In this document: positions 46,927 to 58,255 of the stretch, piece by piece
Layout: each line of letters begins with the position of its first letter
Position numbering within the stretch: position 1 is the first letter of the stretch
Source: Vitis vinifera
Taxonomy: Eukaryota > Streptophyta > Magnoliopsida > Vitales > Vitaceae
Direction: 5' to 3'
DNA length: 64,000 nt
NCBI RefSeq assembly: GCF_030704535.1
Contig: NC_081818.1
Coordinates: forward strand, 25,459,001 to 25,523,000
Notes under the pieces: model-generated
What the model was told of the DNA's origin: nothing
What the model saw: the letters and a program-made list of their open reading frames with translations, nothing else
Database searches by the model: none
Translations under genes and position numbers: made by a program

Positions 46927-49900
46927 ATGGAGGTGGTTATGGAAGAAAGCCAATTAGGGTTTCCGTACTGGAGCTCAGTTCGACGGAGATTCGGCCCAGA
47001 ATCTCCTTTCTTTACTTCCGGAAACATTGAGAGAGAACTTCTCGCCAAACAGGTCCCTTTTCTTTTATTTTCCTTTTCTTTCTGGTTATTTTCGACTGTC
47101 TGTGACCTTTTAACTTTCTATTTTTAGTGTAAGTTTTGTAGAATGTGAAACTTATTTCTGATTCTGGTGTTTTGCACCTTGTATTATAACCTTTCGACTG
47201 ATAAGATTATGCGAGTATTCGTGTGACTGTTTATACGTTTTTATGGTACTCGGATTGCTTAGTTAAGTTTCAATTAGGTTTTAAATTTTCTATTTCAGAA
47301 TGGACATTTGAATTTCTCATAGAGCTCTTAAATTGGCCTGAAATACCTCTTTTATCTAGAGCTTTACTAGATTCCAATGTTTTTCATGGTGTATTTTATA
47401 TGGAGGTGAAATTGGATTTCCATTCTCCGAATTTTATTTTTTCCAATTTTTTCTAATAATTTCTTGCAGTAGTTTGCCTTTATTGTGATTATTGTAGAGA
47501 GCATGCGTATTATTTTTTAATTTTTTATTTTTCTTCATGATTTCCTTTTATGCTATTCTGGAAAATTTTGCATGATGATGCTGAGAAAAGAATGCTTGAT
47601 TAATTTTTTGTTCTAATTTTTCCTAGGTTGCATTGGACTTAACTGAAGATGAAAAGCAACATCTTCAGAATTTGGAAGATGAAGAAGGCAGGTATTAATA
47701 GATGTTATCTTCACTTTTGGCTTATTCTGTAATTTACTATAAGTACTGTTTGTGAAATTCTTCTTTCACTGTTAGAAGTACCTTGAACCGTCTATTAATG
47801 GTTGTGTCAGAAAGGGTGTCATAAACTTTCCTTATGTTTGGTTCTTGGAAAGTAATAAGGAAAGGAAAGGAAAAAATGCTAGTGAAAATGGTTTTCTCAT
47901 GTTTGGGTACCATGAGAAAAGATCAAGGAAAAAAAAAACCAAAGAAAAGGGTTGGGGTGGTGGTGGTGTGCATTTTCCTTAACAAAAAGTGAGGAAAGTT
48001 AGTGGAAATTGCATTCTTTAGCAATTTAATTTTCTTTCCCTCAACTTTTCAATGGGCAATCAAATAAAAGAAAACTTTTATAATTTTTTCTTATATTTCT
48101 CTGCTCTATTTTTTTCATTAAAACTTTCCAGAAACAAAACATGGCCTTAGCTTATATGGTTAGAAGTCAAATTTAGCTGTAACAGTTATGATATTGAGAA
48201 GCTACAGACTGCTGATCTCGTGTGGTGGTTCCAAACATTTATTCATGTTATGGATTTGTTAAAGGTTGTGTTAAAAAATATTTCATGCTTCATAGGTGTT
48301 CTATCCTGTTTGTATTTCTGGAATCTAGCCACCTTTCATAAAATTCATTTTCATGTTAGTGAAAGATATTTCTTGTGCTTGTATATCTATTATTCCATCC
48401 ATTGTTAGACAAAAGTGTATGACATACAGTATTCTGGTACTGTATTAATGGAATACTATAATCAAAATACCAACACTAGTTTGTTTAAGTATCTAACTCT
48501 TCTATCATGCTTCAATATTTTTTTCTCCCTTTTAACATCATTGCCTTTATTTCTTCTGGTCTCCTGTATCCCCTTGACATTTATGCTATTTTGGGATAAA
48601 TTGAATGGTGGAAAGTGGTATAGGACTTGTTAGAATGTACCAAGATATTTGTGGAGACCTGAGCTCTCAAAACTTTCCTGAGGTTAGAAGGGAGTAAAGA
48701 GTTTAGAATCTTTCAAGTTTAAGCTTGATCCCTGATGATCATTAGGCTAATGAAAGAGAGGAACTCTGTTAATGGAATTTAAATTACTCAATCTTATCCC
48801 TGGAGGTGTCTTCCAAAAAGTCTCATGAGCAACAAACTGTGGCTGCTCAAGATGTAGACAGGTGGGCTTATCAAGCAGCATGCCTCCTCTTCAATGTTCT
48901 TAATCGCTTAAGTCATGTGAACTAATAACCCCAATATTTGTATATGCAGTGTCACTATATTGTGTCAACAATTCTTAAATTCGCCAAAAAAATAAAAATA
49001 AATTCAAATATCTATCTTTGGGTAATTTTGCATTATTAATAATAGGTCACTGGCCCTTTTCCTATTGGGTAATGAAGTCTCTAAGTAAAAATTGGGGACG
49101 TTACAGATGCTACCCTGTTGTTTGCAACATAGCCCCCCACCTCTCCCCCTCTCCCTCCCCCTCCACTCTTTTTTTTCCTTTCTTTTTCTTATGATACAAT
49201 CAATATATGCCATTTGAGGATTTTCTGTAATTTTTAAGAGGGTTCAGGGTGTTGTATAAAGGGGCCTTCATAAATTGACTAAGCAGTCTGTATTTGCCAG
49301 ACATCAGCATTGTAGTTAAATGTGATCTCTATTACTGGGGTGGGAACAAAGACATTCATATTTTACCTACTGCCCTTGACATTACAATGTGAGTGGCGTT
49401 TTAGTTCGGCAGGGACTTCATCTGGTTAGAACATCTATTTTGATTGTGAATCTTTTATAACATTCTCTCTCAAACTTGTTGCATGTATAAAAAGTGAGGA
49501 TCTACATAAGATGGGACCTGAGGCCATATAGCTTTTAATATGGATGCCCCACTCCAAATATAGGATTTTGTGTTGTCTTTGATTTCCAGTGATCTGTATA
49601 CTATAGCAAACATGTGATTTCATAACAATGATGGCAAAATTTATTATCACATACTTATCCTTCTATGAGGATACTTTGGCTTGACAGTGAAGGAGCATTT
49701 AGGTCAGATATTTATGGTGCCTATGTTGAGCAATGACTGTTTTCCAGATCTGAACATCTGTATTTGTTTTGTATTGTTCCAATGGGAAACTTTTTCAGAA
49801 GTTGATATGTTATCTATTATAGATTTTTAGATTAGTACTGCACATTCATGTGAGAAGGACTTGAGCTCCACTTATTAGATCTCCAATGTCAAACTCCAAC

Positions 49901-51487
49901 CTGATAAGGGAGTTTCAAGCATTTACCCATGTTCATTCAGCAGGCATTTGTTTAGGTTCTTCAACATAATAGGTTTAGGGAGATGGGAAATCTGAGTGGA
50001 ATGAGGCCTGGCATTCCTCATCTGTGACACTTGATCTGATATTTTTGTTTGACCCATAAAATAATATAAAATGCCCAGAATCCAGATATAATTTCACCAA
50101 TTTATTTAGTGCTCTTCTCCTTGTGCCAAATTGATTTATGTTTCTGCACATGCAAAATGTGCCAAAAACTTGTCTCTTCTATGGAGTTAGAAAATGTAAT
50201 TGTGGGGCAAAACAATTGATGGAGAGGTATTTTCTAAGCAACATGGAGATACATTTTCTCCCTGTTCTCCCTATTCACACACACACAAGAAAAGAAAGAA
50301 AAAAACAGAAACAACTCTAAACTTGCTCAATTTCTGTAGGGGCTTATTTTGTCCAATTGTTGGTTGTGGGGCACGCTTGACTTCTTTGGAAGGCTTTGAA
50401 GATCACTATAATGCACGACATACTGCATCTTGCTCGGTTTGCTCAAGAGTTTACCCAACATCCCGCCTGCTCAGCATACATGTGTCAGAAGCACATGATT
50501 CTTTCTTTCAGGCAAAAGTTGCTCGTGGTTATGCAATGGTATTTTTTGTTTATCCTCTATTATGTGAATTAATATTGATGTTATCATATGATGTTTGTTT
50601 TTAGCATTCTTGGTGATGGGTTAGCAAATTTATTTTTCTTTTCCACAGTTTCGTTTATTTTGAAGTGCATTCTTTCTGGATGGAAAAAAACTAAAGTGTC
50701 CAGCATGACCTTTCAAAATATTTTATGCTCTTCTTTTCCTCACTTTGTGGGTGCTTTGCTGGAATATTCTTATCCACAACCCACCTGACCCCCCACCACT
50801 CTCTCTAAGGATATAAAATAAATAAATAAATAAATAAATAAATAAAAAACCTAAACAAATGAGGATTATAAGAAGGATATGAGAGAATAGCTGGTGTTTA
50901 TGGGGGGAAAAGACAGAATCAATTAAAGAATTTATGGAAGCTTTTGGTTGTTTTCTGGATGATATCTTAATGAATAGAGTTACAGGTCTTTAGATTGTCA
51001 GTATATGATCATAACTGGCAGAACAAGGAAAAACTTCTCAATTTTGTGCTCTTATTTTCTATTTTGTCTAAATCACTAGGTAAATTATAAACATCCATGT
51101 ATGCTATGTGTTCAGTATGAATGCTTGGTCGAAGGCTGTGGTATGAAGCTTAAGAGCTATAAAAGTCGTCAGCAGCATCTGGTGGACAAACATAAATTCC
51201 CCACTTCCTTTGAGTTCTTTAAGAAGGGCCAGCCATCCAAGAAACGGAGGCAGAAACTCCAACGTAAACAAGCTGTTCACAAGAGGGAGGAGGCTTCAAG
51301 CACCATGGAAATAGAAGAAGAAACTATTAGTGGCCTTGTTTCAGCAGTCTCAAAATTAAGCACTTCAGACTCAACTCCTTCCTCTGTCAGCTTTGGCCGT
51401 CACCACACTCGTGGCTTCACATTTGTCCCTCGTGCTGTTCAGAATGAAAAAAGGCCAGACTCCACACAAGCAATTACTAAGAGATAG
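46927..51487 (+). CDS. C2H2 zinc-finger protein, ZNF511-like
   Basis: Four exons: 46927-47052, 47627-47691, 50340-50538 and 51116-51487, all with GT-AG introns (574, 2648 and 577 bp). They join to 253 codons plus stop. The N-terminus GFPYWSSVRRRFGPESPFF is followed by an acidic helix (LTEDEKQHLQNLEDEEG). Three Cys/His finger units come next: CPIVGCGARLTSLEGFEDHYNARH, CSVCSRVYPTSRLLSIHVSEAH and CLVEGCGMKLKSYKSRQQHLVDKH. A basic stretch (KKRRQKLQRK) and a Ser-rich tail ending in HTRGFTFVPRAVQ complete it. Spacing, length (human ZNF511 is about 250 residues) and the conserved tail fit the ZNF511 family. Probable nuclear RNA/DNA binding; the precise role is not known to me. Confidence 0.9.
47830..48146. 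mobile_element. MITE in zinc-finger intron 2
   Basis: Ends CCTTATGTTTGGTTCTTGG and CCAGAAACAAAACATGGCC form imperfect inverted repeats of about 19 bp. Same family style as 39611-39941. An internal GTTTTCTCATGTTTGG repeats the end motif. Confidence 0.65.
50816..50848. repeat. (AAAT)n microsatellite
   Basis: About seven AATA units in zinc-finger intron 3. Confidence 0.9.
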
Positions 51488-52625
51488 TCAGCATGCCTGC
51501 CAATCAAATTTGGATCCTCTATATAAGTGCCCTGTCTTCTCTTTGTACACGGAGAGTGCAACAAGCTCTCCAGCTTGTTTCAAAATTTCGGTTCTATGAA
51601 TAGGTACATAAATTTATCAATTTTTGTCAGTGGCTTGGAACTGAGTACAGCTGGGCTGTTCGAATGATCTTCATTGCTGTTGAAGATGTATGCTCTCACT
51701 CTCAGAAACTTTCTATGCGAAAAGAAATCACATGCTGGGTACAGACCATTTGGAGAGGCTGATAGCTTGTGTAGGTTGTCATGCATGGAGTTTCCCTATG
51801 GCTTCTAAAAAAAGTCTCTAATCCTCCCTTTGTATTGTGATCAGGCTCCACGTACTTCTATGTGATGCTATAATGAATTAAGAAAGTTGAATGCATGAGG
51901 TGAAACTCCAATTTTGTACTTGAATCGAGGCCTATCTCTGGCTGGTTCCTGACATCTACCCTCCATAAAACTGAGCAGGGCATCCCAAATGTGAACAACC
52001 CCTTTCGAGGTGGACGAAGGCATCCAATCCTTTCAATAGACACCGATTCGGGCCTTCATGTAATAGTAGTGTAATTTTTTAAAATACAGCACCAAAAAAT
52101 ATAAAAAGACAGTCTTTGATGAGTTCTAAGGTAAAAAGTGAATTTATCTTTTGATAAGATGAATTCTTGTATTTTTGTATCTATTTAATTTTAAATAACT
52201 ATTTCAATCTTCAACAAGTTTATGTCCAGTGCCAATGTGGTTGAAAGGAATATTTGGATAGAAGGACGAAATAATCTTCAATTTAAACAAAGAAGTCATC
52301 TTGAGCATGATTATCTGTGTTTTCTATAAAGTATTTTCCAATGGAAGGTGTTTTTTTGTCAATTCGAAATTATATTTGTAAGGGAAATTTTTAGCAAATA
52401 AGGCTTTAAGCCTCTAAACACGACGCCGTTTTGATTTACAATTCGTCAGGGGTATTTAGGTCAACAAAAGTCTAGAGTCCTCCGTCTTAGACTCGGTATT
52501 AAGGCTTTCCATTTTTGCATATATATTCTTCAGATTGATCGAAAATCCAAACCCTCTCTTTCTCGGATATCTAACCAATCTCTCGATCAGATAAGATCTA
52601 GAGCTGTTTCTGCCTGCAGAAAGCA
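51488..52625. other. Zinc-finger 3' UTR and SEC61-gamma promoter
   Basis: The two genes run head to tail 1.14 kb apart. CATATATATTC at 52519-52529 is a plausible TATA box about 100 bp before the SEC61-gamma ATG. No further gene seen. Confidence 0.5.
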
Positions 52626-52924
52626 ATGGATGCCATCGATAACGTCTTCGATCCGATGAGGGAGTTCGCGAAGGACAGCGTCCGCCTCGTGAAGCGGTGC
52701 CACAAGCCCGATCGTAAAGGTATTTTCTCCTCTCTCCTCTCTCCTCTTGTGTTTCTCCTCAGATCTGTGAATTTTGAGTGCTTATTTGGTCGTTCGATAT
52801 TGCTGCAGAATTCACCAAGGTCGCGTTCCGCACAGCCATAGGTTTCGTGGTGATGGGCTTCGTAGGGTTTTTCGTCAAGCTGATCTTCATCCCTATCAAC
52901 AACATAATTGTCGGATCTGTCTAG
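52626..52924 (+). CDS. SEC61G: Protein transport protein SEC61 subunit gamma
   Basis: Two coding exons: 52626-52719 and 52809-52924, with an 89-bp GT-AG intron splitting the codon G|AA. They join to 69 codons plus stop, exactly the family length. It reads [19 protein letters not shown], then [18 protein letters not shown], then a single C-terminal membrane helix ([23 protein letters not shown]) and NIIVGSV. This is the tail-anchored gamma subunit (SecE homologue) of the ER translocon, which clamps SEC61-alpha. The stop codon TAG is followed at once by GTATATTG, a good splice donor, so the gene probably continues into a 3' UTR intron reaching 56739. Confidence 0.96.
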
Positions 52925-53920
52925 GTATATTGTTAATTTTTTTTTTATTCTGCCTGCTAATTATCCTTGTTTATGGAGACTCGTTCTTTTAAAGCAAATT
53001 GTTTTTAGGGGTTTAAAATCAATTTCGATCCACACAAGAGTCATATCTCTCTCTCGTAATGGTTGTTATTGTCGTTAGTTAAGTTGAGATCATCTGTTTT
53101 CTTATTTTGGAGATCTATTTTGTGATAACCTAATAGATGAGCAATCAATCTGTAGTTAGTTTTCTGTTGTGCATGTGATTTTTATTCGGAGATGCGGTTT
53201 CTTCTAGTGTTTGAATAGAATTAGCATCTGTAAATCTGCTAAAAATCTGGTTGGTTGCCGAGATAACAGGGGGAAAGAAAATAAATAACTTTTTGAGTTG
53301 TTCTATGTCTTTTTTAATTAAAAGAACAAAAATGCTTTCTACAGTAAAAGAAGAAAAAGTATAATCCAATTTTCCTTTAACAAATAATTAACGAGTTAAT
53401 CTGAGTTGATGTCTGCTGCTTGAGGAGTAGCATAATTTTGAATCAAACTTCTTTTAGAAAGCTAACTTTGTGGCCAACTGTATATTCCTGAATATGTGGT
53501 TCCTGGAAGATCATAGAAGGTTCCAAATGTGTTGAATAACAGAACCAAAAGACCTGGGTTACTAATTTCCTGTAGTCATGTGTGGAGGTCGTAGAATTTT
53601 GGAACTCTGTGGTGATTTGTCTATCATATGAAGTGAATCCATTCTTTGGGACAGATAAAATTAGTTTATTTGGTAATATGTATACCTTGGTTTCAAAGGT
53701 TTTGAGAGTTGATATTATCAAAAACTTATATTATCATTTTGGTGATGTAATTTCGTTTAACATTTTATGTTGGTGTTTTGTAGTTAATCTACTGGAATTA
53801 TGTCTGTAAAGTGCAAAGTTGATGTGTGCATGTCATATAGAATTTTAGAACTGCATTGTTTGCATAGCATATGAAGTGAGTCCTTTCTATTAGTTTATTT
53901 GGTACCATGCATGCCCATAG

Positions 53921-54563
53921 TTTTAAAAGGCACGCTGTAACCACTCCCTAGCTATAGGGTCTCACTTGCCAAGACATGTGTCTTATTGAAGAGGTGCGTT
54001 TTGTCAATTTTACTCTTCCTTTTTAAACACGTTTGTTCTTGAAATTTCTAATTGTATGTTGAAATTTATATAATTTCATTGCTTTTTTTATTGCATACTT
54101 CTTTTAAATGTTTGGAATCTTAAATTTTTTATTATTTGGATTAGATTTTGAATCATTTCTTATAAAATTAATATGCATCTCAAGTGGCATTTCACTTCAC
54201 TTAGGTGGTGTTTGTGTTTTTAGCTTTTTGCTGAAAGCAATTTGTTTTCAGAATTTAAATTGTTTGTTTTTCTACTTTTTCATTTCTTATTATAAACTTT
54301 TTACTAAATAGAAAAAGCAAAAATATTTAACTTTTTCTAAATAAAAAAAATAACATATTGGTTTTTCTTTACTTTTTAATACTTAATAGAAATAAAATAC
54401 TACAAAAACAAACAACCTAATATTTAACACTATTAAGCATTAAGGTTCTATTTAGAATTAAGTAAAAAAACAAACACCACCTTAGGCATGCACCTTGTGG
54501 TGCGCTTTGCACTTAAGCTGTAGGAGACTTTTGTGCCTTAAGTGTGCCTTGCGCCTTTTAAAA
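53921..54563. mobile_element. Non-autonomous element with TTTTAAAAGGC ends
   Basis: Perfect 11-bp inverted ends TTTTAAAAGGC / GCCTTTTAAAA at 53921-53931 and 54553-54563, with subterminal CACGC and TTGCGCC motifs. It encloses the Tourist MITE at 54204-54481; without it the element is about 360 bp. Target duplication unclear, superfamily not assigned. Confidence 0.55.
54204..54481. mobile_element. Tourist-like MITE (PIF/Harbinger)
   Basis: 278 bp with 11-bp perfect inverted ends GGTGGTGTTTG / CAAACACCACC and target duplication TTA on both sides (54201-54203, 54482-54484). The 3-bp TTA target and GG...GTTTG end are the PIF/Harbinger pattern. AT-rich, non-coding. Confidence 0.88.
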
Positions 54564-56739
54564 AGTATGTGTATGCCATGGTTTCAAAGGTTTTGATGGA
54601 TGGTATTGTCAAAAACCTATGGTACCATTTTGGTGATGTGACTTGTTTTAATGAATTTTATTGGTGTTTGCAGTTAACCTACTGGAATATATGTTCCTTG
54701 GTGTAAAATTGGAAACTAAATGGAATTCATTTCATGGACTAACTCATGATAGTTTATATTTGGACGAGGATGTTATGTAGTTTGTTATAATACTAAAGCA
54801 TAATCAAATACAATTATGAGTTTCTACCTGTGTAACTAACTTAGGTTCTTTCACTATATTTTCTTTCTCACAAGTGCTTCTTTCTGCTAAAGATCCTTTT
54901 GGCTCTTTGTTGGATTTGGAAAGAATGAAGGGGACGAAAGTGGGAAAAAGATGAAAATTACTCAAAAAAGAATTATTCTATCTTGGTCACATTTAGCATT
55001 TTCTTCCCCTTTCCCTTCCTTTATCCTAATCTGTTTTTAATAAGCACACCAAAAATATTATAGAAAGAGAATAGGTGGTACAAAAGGGAAAGGGCAGAGC
55101 TTGCTGAAGTACACGGAAGTATAGAAAGTGAACCAAGTGAAAAGACCAAAGAAAAGAGGGCAATTTAAGGAAAAACAACACCTACCCACAACTACTTAGT
55201 TTCTAACCAATCAACAAAATTGATCAAAGACAAGAGTATTCACTTCTATATGATGCCCAACATAATCCAAATAGTACTGTATAAAACACCTTCCCTTATC
55301 CTTTTCTGCAATCCATATGAAACCTTAAATCATTATTTTTCTGAATCTTTTGGCACTGCCTTTTCCCTTGATACCATCTTATTGTTTGAAAAAACTTTGA
55401 AAGCATAATTTGCAGATCTTTTTTTCAAGCCTACACAGGGTGCAATTCATTGGAACAAAGGGGAAGAATAGTCTGTTCTATTATCGAGAATGCTTATCCT
55501 GTTGTATGGTTAATAATCACCTTTTTAATCTTTTGATCAGAGAACTGAGTTACTCACATTACTTGGGTTTTGTCATTAGAAATACTGACATGGTGTCCAG
55601 CAGTGCTATTAAATAAAAAATCTGAAAACTGTGAACTCTATTAATTATTCTCTCAAAAGGCAAGTCATATATATATATATTATAATAGGCACCGAGAAAT
55701 AGGGATAGAATGTAGTACAAAACTTTAGTAGTTGTTTTAGAGATATATATTAACAGGCTCCAAGCAAAATGGGGTGTAACCCTAGGACATAACATTATTA
55801 ATTGTTGAAAACTTTTCCTGAATTTGCAAAACTGGAAAAACTGATTGGTACCATCTGAAATTTAGGTTTTCCAATAGGTAGAAATTGAAGTCTTAAATTT
55901 AATTTAGAAATTAGCCCACATGGTTATGATGACATTCTTGTTCTTTTGGTGTATTAGTGTATTACCTCAATATATACCATTTCACTCTATAGATAAAGCT
56001 CTTAAAATATGATAAGTGAAATAGCTAAAAAGAAACAATATTAAAAACCATGTAAATGGAAAGCAGCCAAAGTTGAAAGATTCAAGACTGTTCAGTCATA
56101 TATAATCTCCATAGTAGGGTTGATCAAATGTAATTTTTTATTTCAGGATTAGTATTTACTCCCACAGCAATTGTATTTGAGTTTTAGGACACATGCTACA
56201 TCATGCAAGGTTGATAAAATCTATCTTTTCTGCGTTATCAGAGTGCTGTATGCTAAGTTTCATTTGCCATCTTTAAATTTAAAACATCTATCTTCTTCTC
56301 CAAGTTATCTGATAAAAGCCTTAGGCAATTTCAAGCTATCTGATAAAACCATAGACAATTTCCATTGCTATCTTAAAATTCAATAGAGGTTGTAAAACAT
56401 TAAATCAAATCTGGGTCAAAGAAACTATTTAAATTTTGAATATGTAGTCAAACTTTTGTCAATGTATGTTTTCTTAATTATTTTATGAAATATGCATTTT
56501 TATGTGATGCATATGGTGAATTTTTGCTCCACCTATTGGTTGTCCAATTAAGTTTTAGATAATACATTCAACAGAACAAGGTAGGCTGTCGATTGCATAA
56601 GCAAAATGAAGCAGGTTATTGAGGTGATTATCGGTTGGTTTTTTTCCCTTTTTATGGTGGTGGTTGTTGCTGTTGCATAATATATAAAACATTGACTGAT
56701 ATAATGTCTTGACTGATGGAATTTTAACTAAAACTGCAG

Positions 56740-56960
56740 GCCTCTAAGGAATGGTGGAAATTGTCTGGAGTGCGAAATGCTTACACAGGATAAAATTACT
56801 TTAAGCTTTTTAGGTTCTTCTTTGACATGTAAACTATCGGGAAACAAGCAGATTGGTGGATGTTAAAATTTCTGAGTTGCATTGAGCTCTTCTATGTTGG
56901 AGACATACCTGTTGGTTTGTTATTCATTTTGATAGTACTCGAGGTTGAATGAATTCACGA
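56740..56960 (+). other. Probable last 3' UTR exon of SEC61-gamma
   Basis: Starts after CTGCAG with GCCTCTAAGGAATGGTGG. The right end was chosen loosely; no clear polyadenylation signal was pinned down. Confidence 0.45.
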
Positions 56961-57239
56961 GGCCACTGTAACCAGTTGGTTATTTTGCTAAACATTAATT
57001 TTCTTTATTTTTTGTTTATTTTTTCATCTATTATGAAGACGTGAATGAGTTTAGACTTGCAAACAAATCAGGTCTCAGTATATCCTACTCTTGGCGTGAG
57101 CTTCAGTGGGAAATAGTTGGCTTAGAATCCACATCATCAACGCATGCTGTAGATGAGGCCTGCAACTTTTGCCAGGCATAAAAATTTTCAGTCATAACAA
57201 ACTGGAAACGCCAAAATCATGCTAAACTGAACTGGGCTA
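56961..57239. other. Spacer
   Basis: Nothing recognised. Confidence 0.4.
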
Positions 57240-57560
57240 GCTAGGTCCTATTAGCAAACCGTCCACTTAATGGAGTTTAGGATGGAATACTTCCCTATGA
57301 ATTTGATAATCCGTATGAACCTTCTTCATATGAGCCTATCCTGAATACGGAGAGGGGAATAAATGTGACTTGGCCTGGAAAGGGGTTGGGGAGGTTCGTG
57401 AGGGAGTAAACCCATGCCATTGGACCCCTGATGAGTTTGCCGAAATTGACCCTCAGGTCCAAACTGTTACCCTGCTGTATTACTGGGGTCATTGGGTTAC
57501 CAAAAATTTGAAAAACGGGGCGGTCAAATTCCTATATCCCCTCTAAGGGGGAGGGGGGTA
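57240..57560 (+). other. Protein-like relic of unknown origin
   Basis: Less AT-rich than its surroundings. One plus-strand frame ending at 57546 reads as ordinary protein, including HWTPDEFAEIDPQVQTV and YYWGHWVTKNLKNGAVKF. A neighbouring stretch reads EFDNPYEPSSYEPI in another frame. I do not recognise a family. It could be an old virus or element copy or a dead host gene, so I treat it as a fossil and leave it unassembled. Confidence 0.45.
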
Positions 57561-58255
57561 AGAAAGTTTGAGAGGATGGAGCGTAGTGGTTTTGGAAGGA
57601 GAAGGGCTTTGGAAGGTAGGTGAATCACAGCCTCTCCGTGGGATATATGACCTCAACCAGGTCTGGACCGAGTTGCAATCCTAGAGACCATTTTTAAAAA
57701 AGGGGTAGGAATGGATAACTAACCTACGGATATGGAAGGACGCATCTTCAGATTAGCTTAAAAAAAGGATGCGTCTTAGGATTAGCTTTAAAAGAAGAAA
57801 GAGCCATGCTTCTCTTCGACATGAAAAAGCCTTCCAGTCTGGGGTCTTGAGTGAAAAGGACAACACCTAATCCCAATCTAAAAATACAAGAATCTTGTAC
57901 AGAGCATAAGGGATGAAAGAGTACCACAAACTCTACTTTTGTGTCTCGTAAACCTCAAGAAAAAACTGGTTGCAATCGCCTGCCTTACGTGCAGAGAAAA
58001 CTGCTCTCTCAAAAACCCCCCAGTTTAAAGCCCCAATTTTTATTTCAGACATGCATTAGGACATATTGATTCCCATAAACTCAAGCCAAATATTGAAAGG
58101 CCTTCAGTAGGCAATTTTTACAGTAGTAAAGCTCAAAATTCACATTAAGATTTTTGAAAAGATAATGCACAAAAAATATAAAAGGAAAACTTGCACAGCA
58201 AACCTGGCTTCAACATCACTTGCACTTTTAATGAAGATTCCCACGATAAAAGGAA
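57561..58255. other. Spacer, less AT-rich, between SEC61-gamma and bL27
   Basis: No gene recognised. GGACGCATCTTCAGATTAGC and GGATGCGTCTTAGGATTAGC at 57740-57790 are a short imperfect tandem repeat. The right end should hold the bL27 3' UTR. This and the preceding relic may belong to one inserted sequence. Confidence 0.4.

Larger units (their letters stand above)
53575..54720 (+). repeat. Local repeats inside the SEC61-gamma intron
   Basis: 53680-53800 and 54575-54690 share TGGTTTCAAAGGTTTTGA, CATTTTGGTGATGT and CTACTGGAAT in the same order. 53590-53665 and 53835-53905 share GAATTTTGGAACT-like and CATATGAAGTGA phrases and TTAGTTTATTTGGTA. An original unit of roughly 250 bp was duplicated and later split by the element at 53921-54563. 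Confidence 0.7.
52925..56739 (+). other. Probable 3.8-kb intron in the SEC61-gamma 3' UTR
   Basis: Donor TAG|GTATATT directly after the stop; acceptor AACTGCAG|GCCTCTAAGG at 56739/56740. There is no other gene in the interval. It holds local duplications (53575-54720) and nested MITEs. Inference from splice-site quality and my memory that plant SEC61-gamma transcripts continue into such a sequence; not proved by the sequence. Confidence 0.55.

Noticed and set aside
57240-58030. Organelle DNA insertion, because of base composition
   Set aside because: No plastid or mitochondrial gene or rRNA was recognised in the stretch.
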